Shown: positions 46,100-56,545, counted from the first letter of the stretch. The stretch: DNA of 64,000 bases from Mycolicibacterium holsaticum DSM 44478 = JCM 12374 (GCF_019645835.1 NZ_CP080998.1:5022001-5086000); one strand, 5' to 3'. The notes: generated by a model from the sequence alone, not told the origin. A program made the numbers and translations.

Positions 46100-49000
46100 G
46101 TGGATACACAAATGCTGCTCAGGCTCGTCGTCGGCCTTGGCATGACCGCGATCGTGGTCGCGCTTGCGGCCCGGCGAGTCGGCTGGCTGGCGAAGCTGGT
46201 GCTGGCCGGCCAGCCCGCCAGTGGCCGCACCGACGAGGTCGGCACGCGAATCTGGACGCAGATCGCCGAGGTGGCCGGCCAACGCAAACTGCTGAAGTGG
46301 TCGATCCCCGGCCTGGCGCACTTCTTCACCATGTGGGCGTTCTTCGTTCTGCTCACGGTGTACATCGAGGCCTACGGTCTGCTGTTCGACCACGATTTCC
46401 ACATCCCGATCATCGGTAAGTGGGGTGTGCTGGGTTTCCTGCAAGACTTCTTCATCGTCGCGGTGACGGCGGGCATCGTCACGTTCGCGATCATCCGCAT
46501 CCTCCGCAGCCCCAAAGAGCACGGCCGCGATTCACGCTTCTACGGCTCGCACAACGGCGGCGCCTGGCTGATCCTGTTCATGATCTTCAACGTCGCCTGG
46601 ACCTACGTGCTGCTGCGCGGTGCGGCGACGGCGCTGGGCAACCTGCCCTACGGCAATGCCGCGTTCCTGTCTCACCTGTTCGGCAAGTGGATGGCGCCGC
46701 TGGGGACCACTGCCAACCAGTGGATCGAAACCATCTTCCTGCTGCTGCACATCGCGATCATGCTGGCGTTCCTGCTGATCGTGCTGCACTCCAAGCACCT
46801 GCACATCTTCTTGGCCCCGATCAACGTCACGTTCAAGCGACTCCCCGACGGGTTGGGTCCGCTGCTGCCGATCGAGTCCAACGGACAGCCGATCGACTTC
46901 GAGGATCCCGCCGAGGACGCGGTGCTGGGCCGCGGCAAGATCGAGGACTTCACCTGGAAGGGCATGCTCGACTTCGCGACCTGCACCGAGTGCGGCCGCT
47001 GCCAGTCGCAGTGCCCGGCGTGGAACACCGGCAAGCCGCTGTCGCCCAAGCTGTTGATCATGGATCTGCGCGACCACTGGATGGCCAAGTCGCCCTATCT
47101 GCTGGGCAAGGAGCCCGAACCGCTCGAGGGCCTCGACCTGGAGACCGCGCACCAAGAAGCCCACCATGTGCCGGAGTCCGGATTCGGTCGCGTTCCGGGC
47201 TCGGGCCCCGAGCAGGCAGCCCGGCCCCTGGTCGGCACGGCCGAACAGGGCGGCGTCATCGACCCCGACGTGCTGTGGTCCTGCACCACGTGCGGCGCCT
47301 GCGTCGAACAGTGCCCGGTGGACATCGAGCACATCGATCACATCGTCGACATGCGCCGCTATCAGGTGATGATGGAGTCGGAGTTCCCCGGCGAGCTCGG
47401 TGTGCTGTTCAAAAACCTTGAGGCCAAGGGTAATCCGTGGGGCCAGAACTCCAAGGACCGCACCAACTGGATCGACGAGGTCGACTTCGACGTGCCGGTC
47501 TACGGTAAGGACGTCGAATCGTTCGACGGCTATGAGTACCTGTTCTGGGTGGGCTGTGCCGGCGCCTACGAGGACCGCGCCAAGAAGACCACCAAGGCCG
47601 TCGCCGAACTGCTGGCCACCGCCGGCGTGAAATATCTGGTGCTGGGCGAGGGCGAGACCTGCAACGGCGACTCGGCCCGCCGCTCCGGCAACGAGTTCCT
47701 GTTTCAGCAGCTGGCCGCGCAGAACGTCGAGACCCTCAACGAGCTCTTCGAGGGCGTCGAGCGGGTGGATCGCAAGGTCGTCACCTCCTGCCCGCACTGC
47801 TTCAACACGCTGGGTCGCGAATACCCGCAGGTCGGCGGCAACTACACGGTGCTGCACCACACCCAGCTGCTGAACCGCCTCGTGCGCGACAAGAAGCTGG
47901 TGCCGGTCAAGCCGGTCGACGGCGGGCGCGACATCACCTACCACGACCCCTGCTATCTGGGGCGGCACAACAAGGTCTACGAGGCGCCGCGGGAGCTGGT
48001 CGGCGCGTCCGGCGCCCAGCTCACCGAGATGCCCCGCCATGCCGACCGCGGGCTGTGCTGCGGCGCGGGTGGTGCGCGGATGTGGATGGAAGAACACATC
48101 GGCAAGCGCGTCAACCATGAACGCGTCGAAGAGGCCATGGACACCGGCGCCTCGGCCATCGCCACCGCCTGTCCGTTCTGCCGCGTGATGATCACCGACG
48201 GGGTCGACGACGTCGCCGCCGCCCGCGAGGTCGAGAAGACCGAGGTGCTCGACGTGGCGCAGTTGCTGCTGGACTCGCTCGACAAGAGCGGCATCAAACT
48301 ACCCGAGAAGGGCACGGCGGCAAAGGAATCCGAGGAGCGTGCCGCCAAGGCCGCCGCGGCTGCGCCCGCGGTGCAGAAGGCCGCGCCGAAAGCCGAGCCG
48401 CAGCCCGAGGCTGAGCCGGCGCAGGCGAAATCCGCACCGGTCGCCGATAAGCCCGCCGCCGCCGCACCGGCCAAGGGACTCGGCATCGCCGCAGGGGCCA
48501 AGCGACCGGGGGCGAAGAAGGCCGCCGCACCGGCCGCCGAAGACAAGCCCGCCGCCGCACCGGTCGCCGATAAGCCGGCCGCCGCACCGGCCAAGGGACT
48601 CGGAATCGCCGCGGGCGCACGCCGTCCCGGCGCGAAGAAGGCCGCGCCGAAGGTGTCGCCCAACGAGGGTGAAGGCACCGTCACACAACCGCCCAACGTG
48701 GATCCGGACCAGGCCACGCCGGAAACCAAGACCGACACTGCCGATTCGGACCGCGGCCTGACGGAAACGCCGCAGGCTCCGGTCAAGGGCCTCGGCATCG
48801 CGCCCGGTGCACGCCGTCCCGGCGCGAAGAAGTCGGCTGCCCCGGCGGGGAAGCCCGCTGCGGCGCAACCCAAGCCGGACGCCGAGGGCGGGTCCGACGG
48901 TGAGCCGCAGGCTGCGGCCCCAGCCGAGGGTGATAAGCCGGCGGCCCCGGTCAAGGGCCTCGGCATCGCGAAGGGTGCCCGCCCACCGGGTAAACGGTGA
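46100..49000 (+). CDS. etfD: EtfD, membrane Fe-S oxidoreductase for ETF (Rv0338c homologue)
   Basis: 966 residues from GTG 46100. N-terminal membrane part with about five helices (to residue 240), then two ferredoxin-like Cys clusters CTECGRCQSQCP (near 295) and CTTCGACVEQCP (near 394), then CCG-type heterodisulfide-reductase-like domains (TSCPHCFN, CCGAGGARMW). Rv0338c has been named EtfD, passing electrons from electron-transferring flavoprotein, reduced in fatty-acid beta-oxidation, to the quinone pool; it is essential in M. tuberculosis. The last 220 residues are a disordered Ala/Pro/Lys tail with four copies of a basic KGLGIAxGARRPGAKK motif, longer than I expect for the family. Two palindromes lie upstream. 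Confidence 0.9.
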   Translation: MDTQMLLRLVVGLGMTAIVVALAARRVGWLAKLVLAGQPASGRTDEVGTRIWTQIAEVAGQRKLLKWSIPGLAHFFTMWAFFVLLTVYIEAYGLLFDHDFHIPIIGKWGVLGFLQDFFIVAVTAGIVTFAIIRILRSPKEHGRDSRFYGSHNGGAWLILFMIFNVAWTYVLLRGAATALGNLPYGNAAFLSHLFGKWMAPLGTTANQWIETIFLLLHIAIMLAFLLIVLHSKHLHIFLAPINVTFKRLPDGLGPLLPIESNGQPIDFEDPAEDAVLGRGKIEDFTWKGMLDFATCTECGRCQSQCPAWNTGKPLSPKLLIMDLRDHWMAKSPYLLGKEPEPLEGLDLETAHQEAHHVPESGFGRVPGSGPEQAARPLVGTAEQGGVIDPDVLWSCTTCGACVEQCPVDIEHIDHIVDMRRYQVMMESEFPGELGVLFKNLEAKGNPWGQNSKDRTNWIDEVDFDVPVYGKDVESFDGYEYLFWVGCAGAYEDRAKKTTKAVAELLATAGVKYLVLGEGETCNGDSARRSGNEFLFQQLAAQNVETLNELFEGVERVDRKVVTSCPHCFNTLGREYPQVGGNYTVLHHTQLLNRLVRDKKLVPVKPVDGGRDITYHDPCYLGRHNKVYEAPRELVGASGAQLTEMPRHADRGLCCGAGGARMWMEEHIGKRVNHERVEEAMDTGASAIATACPFCRVMITDGVDDVAAAREVEKTEVLDVAQLLLDSLDKSGIKLPEKGTAAKESEERAAKAAAAAPAVQKAAPKAEPQPEAEPAQAKSAPVADKPAAAAPAKGLGIAAGAKRPGAKKAAAPAAEDKPAAAPVADKPAAAPAKGLGIAAGARRPGAKKAAPKVSPNEGEGTVTQPPNVDPDQATPETKTDTADSDRGLTETPQAPVKGLGIAPGARRPGAKKSAAPAGKPAAAQPKPDAEGGSDGEPQAAAPAEGDKPAAPVKGLGIAKGARPPGKR

Positions 49001-49067
49001 ACGTCTCAGAACCAGGCTGACCAGTGTTTTTAGATAATCGTTGGACAGCAGTGGGACTATTGAGCGC

Positions 49068-50333
49068 GTGACTACCCACCACGTGCCGTTCCATACCGCC
49101 GGGCACCAGCCGCGGCCGCGCACGTTCACGCAGTCCTCGAAACTGCAGGACGTTCTCTACGAGATTCGTGGTCCGGTGCACGAGCATGCGTCGCGGTTGG
49201 AGGCTGAGGGGCATCGGATCCTCAAACTCAACATCGGCAACCCCGCGCCGTTCGGGTTCGAGGCGCCCGACGTGATCATGCGCGACATCATCCAGGCGCT
49301 GCCGTATGCGCAGGGGTACTCCGATTCCAAGGGCATCCTGCCCGCGCGGCGCGCGGTGTTCACCCGTTACGAGTTGGTCGAGGGTTTCCCGCGTTTCGAC
49401 GTCGACGACGTGTTCCTGGGCAACGGGGTCTCCGAGCTGATCACGATGACGTTGCAGGCGTTGTTGGACAACGGGGATCAGGTCCTGATCCCGGCACCGG
49501 ACTATCCTTTGTGGACCGCGTCGACCTCGCTGGCCGGCGGCACCCCGGTGCACTACATGTGCGACGAAACCCAAGGCTGGCAACCCGATATCGCCGACCT
49601 GGAATCCAAGATCACCGAACGCACCAAAGCCCTGGTGGTCATCAACCCCAACAACCCCACCGGCGCGGTCTACAGCCGCGAGGTGCTGACCCAGATGGCC
49701 GAGCTGGCGCGCAAACACCAACTGCTGCTGCTGGCCGACGAGATCTACGACAAGATCCTCTACGACGATGCCGAGCACATCACGATGGCCTCCGTCGCCC
49801 CTGATGTACTGACCCTGACCTTCAACGGGCTGTCCAAGGCCTACCGGGTCGCGGGCTACCGCGCGGGCTGGCTGGTCATCACAGGGCCCAAAGAACATGC
49901 CGCCAGCTTCATCGAAGGCATCGGCCTGCTGGCCAACATGCGGCTGTGTCCCAACGTGCCTGCCCAGCACGCCATCCAGGTCGCCTTGGGCGGCTACCAG
50001 AGCATCGAGGATCTGGTGCTGCCCGGCGGGCGACTGCTCGAACAACGCGACGTGGCGTGGGAGAAGCTCAACGAGATCCCCGGGGTGTCCTGCGTCAAAC
50101 CCCAAGGCGCGCTGTACGCCTTCCCGCGCCTGGACCCCGAAGTCTATGACGTCGTCGACGACGAACAGCTGGTCTTGGACCTGCTGCTGCAGGAGAAGAT
50201 CCTGGTCACTCAGGGCACCGGATTCAATTGGCCCACACCAGATCACCTGCGCATCGTCACCCTGCCGTGGTCCCGCGACCTCGCCGCGGCCATCGAGCGC
50301 CTCGGCAACTTCCTCACCAGCTACCGGCCGTAA
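49068..50333 (+). CDS. aspC: aspartate/alanine aminotransferase (Rv0337c homologue)
   Basis: 421-residue class-I PLP aminotransferase, start GTG 49068. Blocks seen: LKLNIGNPAPFGFEAPD, YSDSKGILPARRAVF, NNPTGAVYSREVL, LADEIYDKILYD, FNGLSKAYRVAGYRAGW with the PLP Lys in GLSKAY, and LRIVTLPWSRDL. M. tuberculosis Rv0337c is annotated aspC; some relatives are alanine aminotransferases (alaA type), so the amino-acid preference is not settled. It follows etfD by 67 bases on the same strand. Confidence 0.92.
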   Translation: MTTHHVPFHTAGHQPRPRTFTQSSKLQDVLYEIRGPVHEHASRLEAEGHRILKLNIGNPAPFGFEAPDVIMRDIIQALPYAQGYSDSKGILPARRAVFTRYELVEGFPRFDVDDVFLGNGVSELITMTLQALLDNGDQVLIPAPDYPLWTASTSLAGGTPVHYMCDETQGWQPDIADLESKITERTKALVVINPNNPTGAVYSREVLTQMAELARKHQLLLLADEIYDKILYDDAEHITMASVAPDVLTLTFNGLSKAYRVAGYRAGWLVITGPKEHAASFIEGIGLLANMRLCPNVPAQHAIQVALGGYQSIEDLVLPGGRLLEQRDVAWEKLNEIPGVSCVKPQGALYAFPRLDPEVYDVVDDEQLVLDLLLQEKILVTQGTGFNWPTPDHLRIVTLPWSRDLAAAIERLGNFLTSYRP

Positions 50334-50374
50334 GCCGGCGATTCCGGACGGCTCGAGGTGAATCAAGCGCCTGC

Positions 50375-51841
50375 TCAACGCCGGTCGATGCGCACCTCGT
50401 CCCATGGTGGCGGGCCGTCGAGAAGAGCCGACGGCCTGCCGGCAAGGAACCGCTCGTAAAACGCCGCCGAGTACGCCGCGAGGACCTCGTGGCCACGTCG
50501 GCCGCCGATCGGACCGGAGAACGCCATCGCCTGTGCCAACGGCGTCCAGGCCGGGGCGTCGGTGTAGTTCATGTGAAACATTCCGGGAATCTCGACGAAG
50601 TAACCGTGTCCCGGTGCGCTCTTGTCGAACGTCGCTCGTTGGGTGGTGAGGGTCTCGTGGATTTCATGGTCCGGCCAGCCGCCGCTGCGGCTTCGTTCCA
50701 ACAAGATGGAATCGGCGTCCCGGGTCAACCACATGCTCGGCTGTGAAAGGCCTTCGCGCACCACATCTGCAGGCATCGCGGCATCCATCATCAGGCACGC
50801 TTTCAGGCGCGGATCGGTGTGACATGCCTGTGCGACGGTGATGGCTCCCAGCGAGACACCGAACGCTCCGGCCCGGTCCAGATCCAGCCTGCCGGTCAGC
50901 AGCCCTTGCGGATCCGACGTATTCAGCGCGGCAAGCTGATCCAGCGCGAACCCGATATCGGTTGCCAGGTACGGAAACAGTCCGTCGGGCAGCGCCACAT
51001 CGCCAAGCGACGGTGCCGGCGTGGACGGTGTGATGCTCTGCTGAATGACGTCGACCAACCGGTCTTTACTCCATCCCTCGATCGCGCGCCCGTCCGGGAA
51101 CGTGGTGACCACCGAGGTATAGGGCTGGTCGAGCCCCACCACCACAAATCCGCGCGACACCAACTGCTCGATCTGGAACATGTTCGACTGACGAAACGCG
51201 TTGAGCCCGGAGGCGAACACCAACACCGGATAGCGGGTGTGATCCGCTGCCACCGGCGGCATTTGGGTGGCGTGGGTCGGCACGACGTCGAAGTGATCGA
51301 AGATGAACCCCGGCACTCCGAGGAGCCGGCCCGCGGCAGGCGCAAACGCCGCAGCATCGGGCACATACGGTGCGCTCGGGGCGTCCGCGCCGGCCTCGGC
51401 CGGATACCAGACCTGCGCCATGAGTTCGCGTCGCGCGCCGGGATCGGCGTCGAATATCTCGCGGCGGTCGTCGTCACGCCAGTGGTAGGTCACCGTACCG
51501 ATCGCGTAGGGCCCCTCGGGCGCGGGAAACCGGAACACCGGTACGGCCACCGGGACTGTCAGCGAGACCGCGAACACGACGACGCCGACGCCGATCGCGA
51601 CCACCCGCACGCATCGCCGGCGGTTGCCGCCGGCGATGCGCCACAGCGCGATCACCGCGGCCAGCACGTAGGCCGGGACCATCTGCCAGCGGTACCCCTC
51701 CAGGGTCACCTGAGCGACCGCCGCCAACGGCGCCAGCAGGGCGAGGTTGCGAAGCTGGCCGATGCGGCCGCGCGGCGGCACCAGCAGCGCGCCCAGGCCG
51801 CTCGCGTTCAGCACACACAGCAGGATCTCCACGGGCCTCAC
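50375..51841 (-). CDS. membrane-anchored PAF-acetylhydrolase-like esterase
   Basis: 488-residue protein starting at GTG 51841. Three or four hydrophobic helices occupy the first 130 residues, followed by an extracytoplasmic alpha/beta hydrolase of the platelet-activating-factor acetylhydrolase / dienelactone hydrolase type: QVWYPAEAG, YPVLVFASGLNAFRQSN (oxyanion side), the nucleophile elbow GAFGVSLGAI, and a C-terminal His in PGMFHMNYTDAP. It should hydrolyse small ester bonds, perhaps on lipids, outside the membrane. It is convergent to aspC and divergent from the YibE/F gene (64 bp). Confidence 0.82.
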   Translation of the reverse strand: MRPVEILLCVLNASGLGALLVPPRGRIGQLRNLALLAPLAAVAQVTLEGYRWQMVPAYVLAAVIALWRIAGGNRRRCVRVVAIGVGVVVFAVSLTVPVAVPVFRFPAPEGPYAIGTVTYHWRDDDRREIFDADPGARRELMAQVWYPAEAGADAPSAPYVPDAAAFAPAAGRLLGVPGFIFDHFDVVPTHATQMPPVAADHTRYPVLVFASGLNAFRQSNMFQIEQLVSRGFVVVGLDQPYTSVVTTFPDGRAIEGWSKDRLVDVIQQSITPSTPAPSLGDVALPDGLFPYLATDIGFALDQLAALNTSDPQGLLTGRLDLDRAGAFGVSLGAITVAQACHTDPRLKACLMMDAAMPADVVREGLSQPSMWLTRDADSILLERSRSGGWPDHEIHETLTTQRATFDKSAPGHGYFVEIPGMFHMNYTDAPAWTPLAQAMAFSGPIGGRRGHEVLAAYSAAFYERFLAGRPSALLDGPPPWDEVRIDRR

Positions 51842-51905
51842 CCGCCCGATTATCCGGACGCGACGGAGCCACCGCGGCGATGGCGGACACCTCTACCCTG
51901 TTCGG

Positions 51906-53177
51906 GTGGCGCACTCGCACGGACACTCACACTCCCTGAGCGGCCCGGCGCCGCTGGGCCCGCTGGCCGCGAAGGTCGTCGTCGGAATGCTGTTCGTGAT
52001 CGGCATCGCGGTACTGGCCGGCACGGTGTGGCTGTGGCCAAGCCAGCAGAAGGCCGACATCCCGTTGCCGTTTCAGAACGCGACCGGCGGCGCGGTCACC
52101 ACCGAAGCCGGGCACGTGGTGTCCAGCAGCCTGGCCGCCTGCGGCAGCCCGTCGGCCGGACGCGTCCTGACCGCCCCTCCGGCGCCCGCCCGCGGCGACG
52201 GCGGCACCTGCGTGCAGGGGCTCATCGCAATCGACTCCGGACCCAACGCCGGCGCCAACACGCTGCTGGAGTTCAGCGGCGGGCCGGGACAGCCCAACCT
52301 CGCCGTCGGTGACCAGGTCCGCATCAGCCGGCAGATCGACGACGCCGGCACCACCACCTACTCGTTCTACGACTATGACCGGACGTGGCCGCTGATCGCG
52401 CTCGCCGCGGTGTTCGCCATCGTGGTCGTGGCCGTGGCCCGGTGGCGCGGGTTGCGCGCGCTGATCGGAATCGTCGTCGCGTTCCTGGTGCTCGTGGTCT
52501 TCCTGTTGCCCGCCCTGCGCGACGGCGCCGCGGCGATCCCGGTCGCGCTGGTGGCCTCGGCGGTGATCCTGTACGCGGTGATCTATTTGGCGCACGGGGT
52601 GAGCCTGCGCACCAGCGCCGCCCTGCTCGGAACGCTGACCTCGCTGCTGCTGGCAACGGTATTGTCCTGGGCCGCTATCGAACTAGCGCACCTCACCGGC
52701 CTTTCCGAGGACCAGAACAACACGGTGGCCGCCTATCTCGGGGAGGTGTCGATCACCAGTCTGCTGCTGGCCGGGTTCATCATCGGCTCGCTCGGCGTAC
52801 TCAACGACGTCACCGTCACCCAGGCGTCGACGGTGTTCGAGTTGGCCGAGTTGGAAGGGAGTTCGCGCCGCACCGTCTTCGTCGGGGCGATGCGGGTGGG
52901 CCGCGACCACATCGCCAGCACCGTCTACACGCTGGTGCTGGCGTACGCGGGCAGTGCGCTGCCGCTGCTGTTGTTGTTCAGCGTCGCCAACCGGTCCCTC
53001 GGTGACGTGCTGACGAGCGAGAGCGTGGCCATCGAGATCGCCCGTTCGGCGGTGGGCGGTATCGCGCTCGCGCTGTCGGTGCCGTTGACGACGGCCATCG
53101 CGGCGGTGCTCGCCACCCCGCGTGTCGCTAGCGTTCCTCCAGCAGCCCCAGAAGATATGCCCCGTAGCCGGATTTGA
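51906..53177 (+). CDS. YibE/F-family membrane protein
   Basis: 423-residue polytopic membrane protein with the YibE/F (PF07907) signature. The N-terminus [10 protein letters not shown] is His-rich, one helix follows, then an external domain of about 100 residues and seven or so helices. Conserved family pieces include [31 protein letters not shown] and [30 protein letters not shown] 51906 is chosen. Function of the family is not established; metal or small-molecule transport has been suggested. Its last 50 bases overlap the convergent rmlA. Confidence 0.88.
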   Translation: MAHSHGHSHSLSGPAPLGPLAAKVVVGMLFVIGIAVLAGTVWLWPSQQKADIPLPFQNATGGAVTTEAGHVVSSSLAACGSPSAGRVLTAPPAPARGDGGTCVQGLIAIDSGPNAGANTLLEFSGGPGQPNLAVGDQVRISRQIDDAGTTTYSFYDYDRTWPLIALAAVFAIVVVAVARWRGLRALIGIVVAFLVLVVFLLPALRDGAAAIPVALVASAVILYAVIYLAHGVSLRTSAALLGTLTSLLLATVLSWAAIELAHLTGLSEDQNNTVAAYLGEVSITSLLLAGFIIGSLGVLNDVTVTQASTVFELAELEGSSRRTVFVGAMRVGRDHIASTVYTLVLAYAGSALPLLLLFSVANRSLGDVLTSESVAIEIARSAVGGIALALSVPLTTAIAAVLATPRVASVPPAAPEDMPRSRI

Positions 53178-53994
53178 GCAGGGCGTATCCCCGCTCGGCC
53201 AACTGCTCGTCGTCGATGAAGCCGACCCGCCACGCCACTTCCTCGGGCACGCTGATCTTCAGGCCCTGCCGCCGTTCGATGGTGCGCACGTAGTCGCAGG
53301 CATCCAACAGCGAGTCGAACGTTCCGGTGTCCAGCCACGCCGTCCCACGGGGCAACACCTCGACCTTCAACCGGTTCTGGTTGAGGTAGGTCTGGTTGAT
53401 CTCGGTGATCTCGTATTCGCCTCGGGCAGAGGGCTTCAGCGATCGGGCGATCTCGATGACGTCGTTGTCGTAGAAGTACAGTCCGGGCACCGCGTAGTGC
53501 GACTTCGGCGTGGCAGGTTTCTCCTCCAGCGACAGCGCGACGCCGTCCGCGCTGAACTCGACCACACCGTATGCGGACGGGTTGGACACCCGGTACGCGA
53601 AAATCGCACCACCGCTGATGTTTTGGAACCTCCGCAACCCGGTTCCCAATTCGGGTCCGTAGAAGATGTTGTCGCCCAACACCAATGCCACCGGCCCGGT
53701 TCCGATGTGCTCTGCGCCGATGATGAACGCCTGGGCCAGGCCGTCGGGCTGCTTTTGCACCGCATAGGTGATGTTGATGCCGAAATGCGAACCGTCGCCG
53801 AGCAACCGGTGAAATGCCGGCGCGTCGTCCGGGGTGGTGATGATCTGGATGTCGCGAATACCGGCCATCATCAGCGTGGACAGCGGGTAGTAGATCATCG
53901 GCTTGTCGTAGACGGGTACCAGCTGTTTGCTGACACCCATCGTGATCGGGTACAGGCGGGTGCCCGACCCGCCGGCGAGAACGATGCCGCGCAT
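53128..53994 (-). CDS. rmlA: glucose-1-phosphate thymidylyltransferase (housekeeping copy, Rv0334 position)
   Basis: 288-residue enzyme with [61 protein letters not shown] and [11 protein letters not shown]. By context (near aspC, etfD, the ini genes) it matches the single rmlA of M. tuberculosis, which supplies dTDP-rhamnose for the arabinogalactan linker. It shares much of its sequence with the rmlA at 19620, but differs at many positions, so the two are old paralogues. ATG 53994 overlaps the stop of the upstream NTF2-like gene (ATGA); the 3' end overlaps YibE/F by 50 bases. Confidence 0.96.
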   Translation of the reverse strand: MRGIVLAGGSGTRLYPITMGVSKQLVPVYDKPMIYYPLSTLMMAGIRDIQIITTPDDAPAFHRLLGDGSHFGINITYAVQKQPDGLAQAFIIGAEHIGTGPVALVLGDNIFYGPELGTGLRRFQNISGGAIFAYRVSNPSAYGVVEFSADGVALSLEEKPATPKSHYAVPGLYFYDNDVIEIARSLKPSARGEYEITEINQTYLNQNRLKVEVLPRGTAWLDTGTFDSLLDACDYVRTIERRQGLKISVPEEVAWRVGFIDDEQLAERGYALLKSGYGAYLLGLLEER

Positions 53995-54356
53995 CAGCTC
54001 TCGAGGTCCTTTTCGGTCAGCTCGGTGGCGGCCAGCGCCGACGCGAGGTCGCCGTGGTGAAACACCGACGTGACGCGGTCACGCACAACGCGGAAAGCCG
54101 CGGCCGATGCCACCGTGCCGGGATCGGCGGCCAACTCCTCGGCAACGACGACGCCGTCGTGCACATACATCCGACCGGTCTCGACCTTCACGCCGGCGCG
54201 CTGCGCCCACTCCCGCAGCGCCGCGTGGCCCTGGGCGGCCCCGTCGGCGTCACCGATGTCGATGTCGTCGCTGGACAGCGACGCCAGGGTGTCGAGGTCG
54301 CGCTCGTTGAGCGCGTCATACCACGCGAGGACGGTGGCGATTTCGGAAGTGCTCAT
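53994..54356 (-). CDS. NTF2/SnoaL-like small protein
   Basis: 120-residue protein from ATG 54356 with the cone-shaped NTF2-like pattern: helix [51 protein letters not shown], then strands with [17 protein letters not shown] and [16 protein letters not shown]. Members are isomerases, hydrolases or non-catalytic binding proteins. It is coupled to rmlA by an ATGA overlap and follows the DinB-like gene by 18 bases, so these three are one transcript. Function unknown. Confidence 0.8.
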   Translation of the reverse strand: MSTSEIATVLAWYDALNERDLDTLASLSSDDIDIGDADGAAQGHAALREWAQRAGVKVETGRMYVHDGVVVAEELAADPGTVASAAAFRVVRDRVTSVFHHGDLASALAATELTEKDLES

Positions 54357-54374
54357 GGTCGAAACGTACGCCAC

Positions 54375-55121
54375 CTAGAACGGCGTGCGCTGCAGCCAGT
54401 CCGCCCACACCGCTTCATCGCCGAACACCTCGATGCCTGCGTCAGCGACGCTGCGCCGACGTGCGAGTGCCAGCAGCAGGTCCTTGGCCGGACCCCGCAG
54501 CGCGACGTCGCCCTTGCCGTGGTCGTGCGTCCAGGTCACGCCGTCCTCGGCGTTGACGACGGTCCACTCGCCGGCGGGCCCGAGGCCGTCGTCGGTGGCG
54601 TGCAGGTGCAGGGTGCGGCCGCGGTCTACGGGTGCTGAGTGCTGCGTGGCGTTGACGGTCATCAACTCGATCCACTCGCTGATGCCGTCGGCGGCCAAAT
54701 CAGCCGCAAGATTGTAGTCGGCGCCGAGCGCCACCGCGGCATCGGCACGGTGCACGGCCACTTCGTGTAACAGCCTGCGGATCCACCACCCTGCCGGGCG
54801 CGGCCCCGTGGCCGTCCACACCCGTTCGGAGCCGACCCGGTCGACGGCGGCGATGACGGAACGAGCACCGGCGTTCAACCACTCGAACGCGGCGTCGGGA
54901 TCATCAGGTGGCTTGCCGTCGCGCACCTCGCGCGGATCAACAGGCTGTGTCCTGCGCTCGGCAATGATCTGTGCGGCCCACCGGCTTCCACGCCCCACAT
55001 GACGGAACAGCTGCTTTAGGGTCCAGTCCGGACAGGTCGGAACCGGCGTTGACGGGTCTGCACTGCGGATCAGTTCCCCGAAGGCCCGGGTCTGGTCGAG
55101 CAGCGCTGCTCGGAAATCCAC
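54375..55121 (-). CDS. maleylpyruvate-isomerase / DinB-fold protein (mycothiol-dependent type)
   Basis: 248-residue protein of the actinobacterial TIGR03083 type, with an N-terminal four-helix DinB-like domain (TPVPTCPDWTLKQLFRHVGRGSRWAA...) and a C-terminal domain (TLHLHATDDGLGPAGEWTVV...GDVALRGPAKDLLLAL). The metal-binding His in LFRHVG, a Glu-x3-His in LLHEVAVHRADA and related residues are retained. Some members are mycothiol-dependent maleylpyruvate isomerases, others mycothiol S-transferases; this one cannot be assigned. Start is GTG 55121. Confidence 0.8.
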   Translation of the reverse strand: MDFRAALLDQTRAFGELIRSADPSTPVPTCPDWTLKQLFRHVGRGSRWAAQIIAERRTQPVDPREVRDGKPPDDPDAAFEWLNAGARSVIAAVDRVGSERVWTATGPRPAGWWIRRLLHEVAVHRADAAVALGADYNLAADLAADGISEWIELMTVNATQHSAPVDRGRTLHLHATDDGLGPAGEWTVVNAEDGVTWTHDHGKGDVALRGPAKDLLLALARRRSVADAGIEVFGDEAVWADWLQRTPF

Positions 55122-55148
55122 GCCCCGAACTTAACCCAATCGCCGCGG

Positions 55149-56501
55149 CTAGATCGACGAACCGATCGGGGTGCGCGCCTTGCCGAGCGTGACCGGCAGC
55201 GACGACCACCCGCGCAGCACCCGGGTCTCGCGGCGGCTGCCGTCGCCCGCCAGCCGGGCATCCGGGAAGCGTTCGAAGAACGTGCGCAGCCCGACCTCGC
55301 CCTCGGCCCGCGCCAGCGCGGCGCCAAGGCAGTAGTGCCTGCCGCCGGAGAACGACAGGTGCTTGCCCGCGTTCTCCCGTTCGATATCGAAGCGGTGCGG
55401 GTCCTCGAAGACGTCGGGGTCGCGGTTGGCGCCGGCGAGATAGAGGATGACGACTTCGCCGCGCCGCACCCTGGTGCCGGCAATGTCGGTGTCCCTGCGC
55501 ACCATTCGCGCGCTGAGCTGCACAGGCGAGTCGAGTCGAAGGATCTCCTCGACAGCGTTGGGCCACAGTTCGGGTCTGGCTGCCAAGGTCTCCAGCTGCT
55601 GGGGAGCGTCCAGCAGCATGCGAATTCCGTTGCCCAGCAGGTTGACTGTCGTCTCGAAGCCCGCGGCAAGCACCAGACCCGCGGTGGCGAGCAACTCCTT
55701 CTGGTTGAGCTGGGCGCCGTCGTCGCTGGCCTGGATGATCTGGCTCATCAGATCATCGCCCGGGTTGCGCCGCAGCTCGGCCAGGTGGTCGACAAGCCAG
55801 TCGTTGAACCCCTCGATGCCGCGGTTGACCTGGCGGTACAGCTGCCACGGCACCCCGATGTCCAGGCTGGGGGCGCCGAGTTCACCGAACTCCAGAATGT
55901 GCGGGCGCGCCTCGTCGGGCACTCCGAGAATGTCGCCGATGATGCTGACCGGCAGCTGCCCGCAGTAGCGCTCGACGATATCGACGGCGCCGGCGGCCCC
56001 GGCGATCTCGTCGAGCATGACATCAGCCGACTCCTGCACCCGATCCCTCAGCGCCGCAACGGCTCTGGTGGTGAACACCGATGACACCAGCTTGCGGTAG
56101 CGGGTGTGATCCGGCGGTTCGACCGACAGCATCGAGGGCGGTTCCAGCGGATGCAGCAGGTCGGTCTTGGTGTGGTCGGCCAGCCATTTCAGGGGCTTGG
56201 GCAGGGTCGACCCCATCGCGAAGACCTGGAAGTCGTCGGACCGCAGCACATCGTTGACGATCTTGTGGTCGACGGTCAGGTAGGCGGCCCGACCGCGCAC
56301 GATCGGACCGCGCGCACGCACTTCCTCGATGAACGAGACGGGATCGGTGCGCACCGTGGGATCGGCGATCAGCCTGCCCTGCGGGTCACCGCGACGGGCG
56401 GCCAGCCGGGAGAACATCCGCACCACCCCGTGCATGGCCACCCACCGAACCCGTAGCTTGACCGGGCCGTTGCGTCGGCGATGCGGATGACCATCTTGCA
56501 C
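55149..56501 (-). CDS. cytochrome P450
   Basis: Complete P450 of up to 450 residues (GTG 56501; ATG 56435 would give 428, nearer to usual size). The I-helix AGFETT oxygen-binding motif, the ExxR pair in EILRLDSP, the PERF-like DPHRFDIERENAGKHL and the heme-binding FSGGRHYCLGAALAR with axial Cys are all present. Substrate unknown; M. tuberculosis has a different P450 (CYP135A1) in the same general neighbourhood. It is 27 bases upstream of the DinB-like gene on the same strand. Confidence 0.93.
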   Translation of the reverse strand: MQDGHPHRRRNGPVKLRVRWVAMHGVVRMFSRLAARRGDPQGRLIADPTVRTDPVSFIEEVRARGPIVRGRAAYLTVDHKIVNDVLRSDDFQVFAMGSTLPKPLKWLADHTKTDLLHPLEPPSMLSVEPPDHTRYRKLVSSVFTTRAVAALRDRVQESADVMLDEIAGAAGAVDIVERYCGQLPVSIIGDILGVPDEARPHILEFGELGAPSLDIGVPWQLYRQVNRGIEGFNDWLVDHLAELRRNPGDDLMSQIIQASDDGAQLNQKELLATAGLVLAAGFETTVNLLGNGIRMLLDAPQQLETLAARPELWPNAVEEILRLDSPVQLSARMVRRDTDIAGTRVRRGEVVILYLAGANRDPDVFEDPHRFDIERENAGKHLSFSGGRHYCLGAALARAEGEVGLRTFFERFPDARLAGDGSRRETRVLRGWSSLPVTLGKARTPIGSSI

Positions 56502-56545
56502 GATGACACTCCAACGAGTTGCCGCTCAACTGCTTTCGCAGATAA

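Noticed and set aside
46532..48118. 528-codon minus-strand open frame inside etfD
   Set aside because: Antisense to the Fe-S oxidoreductase with all its Cys motifs; long open antisense frames are normal at this GC content.
48951..50405. 484-codon minus-strand frame over aspC
   Set aside because: Antisense to a complete aminotransferase.
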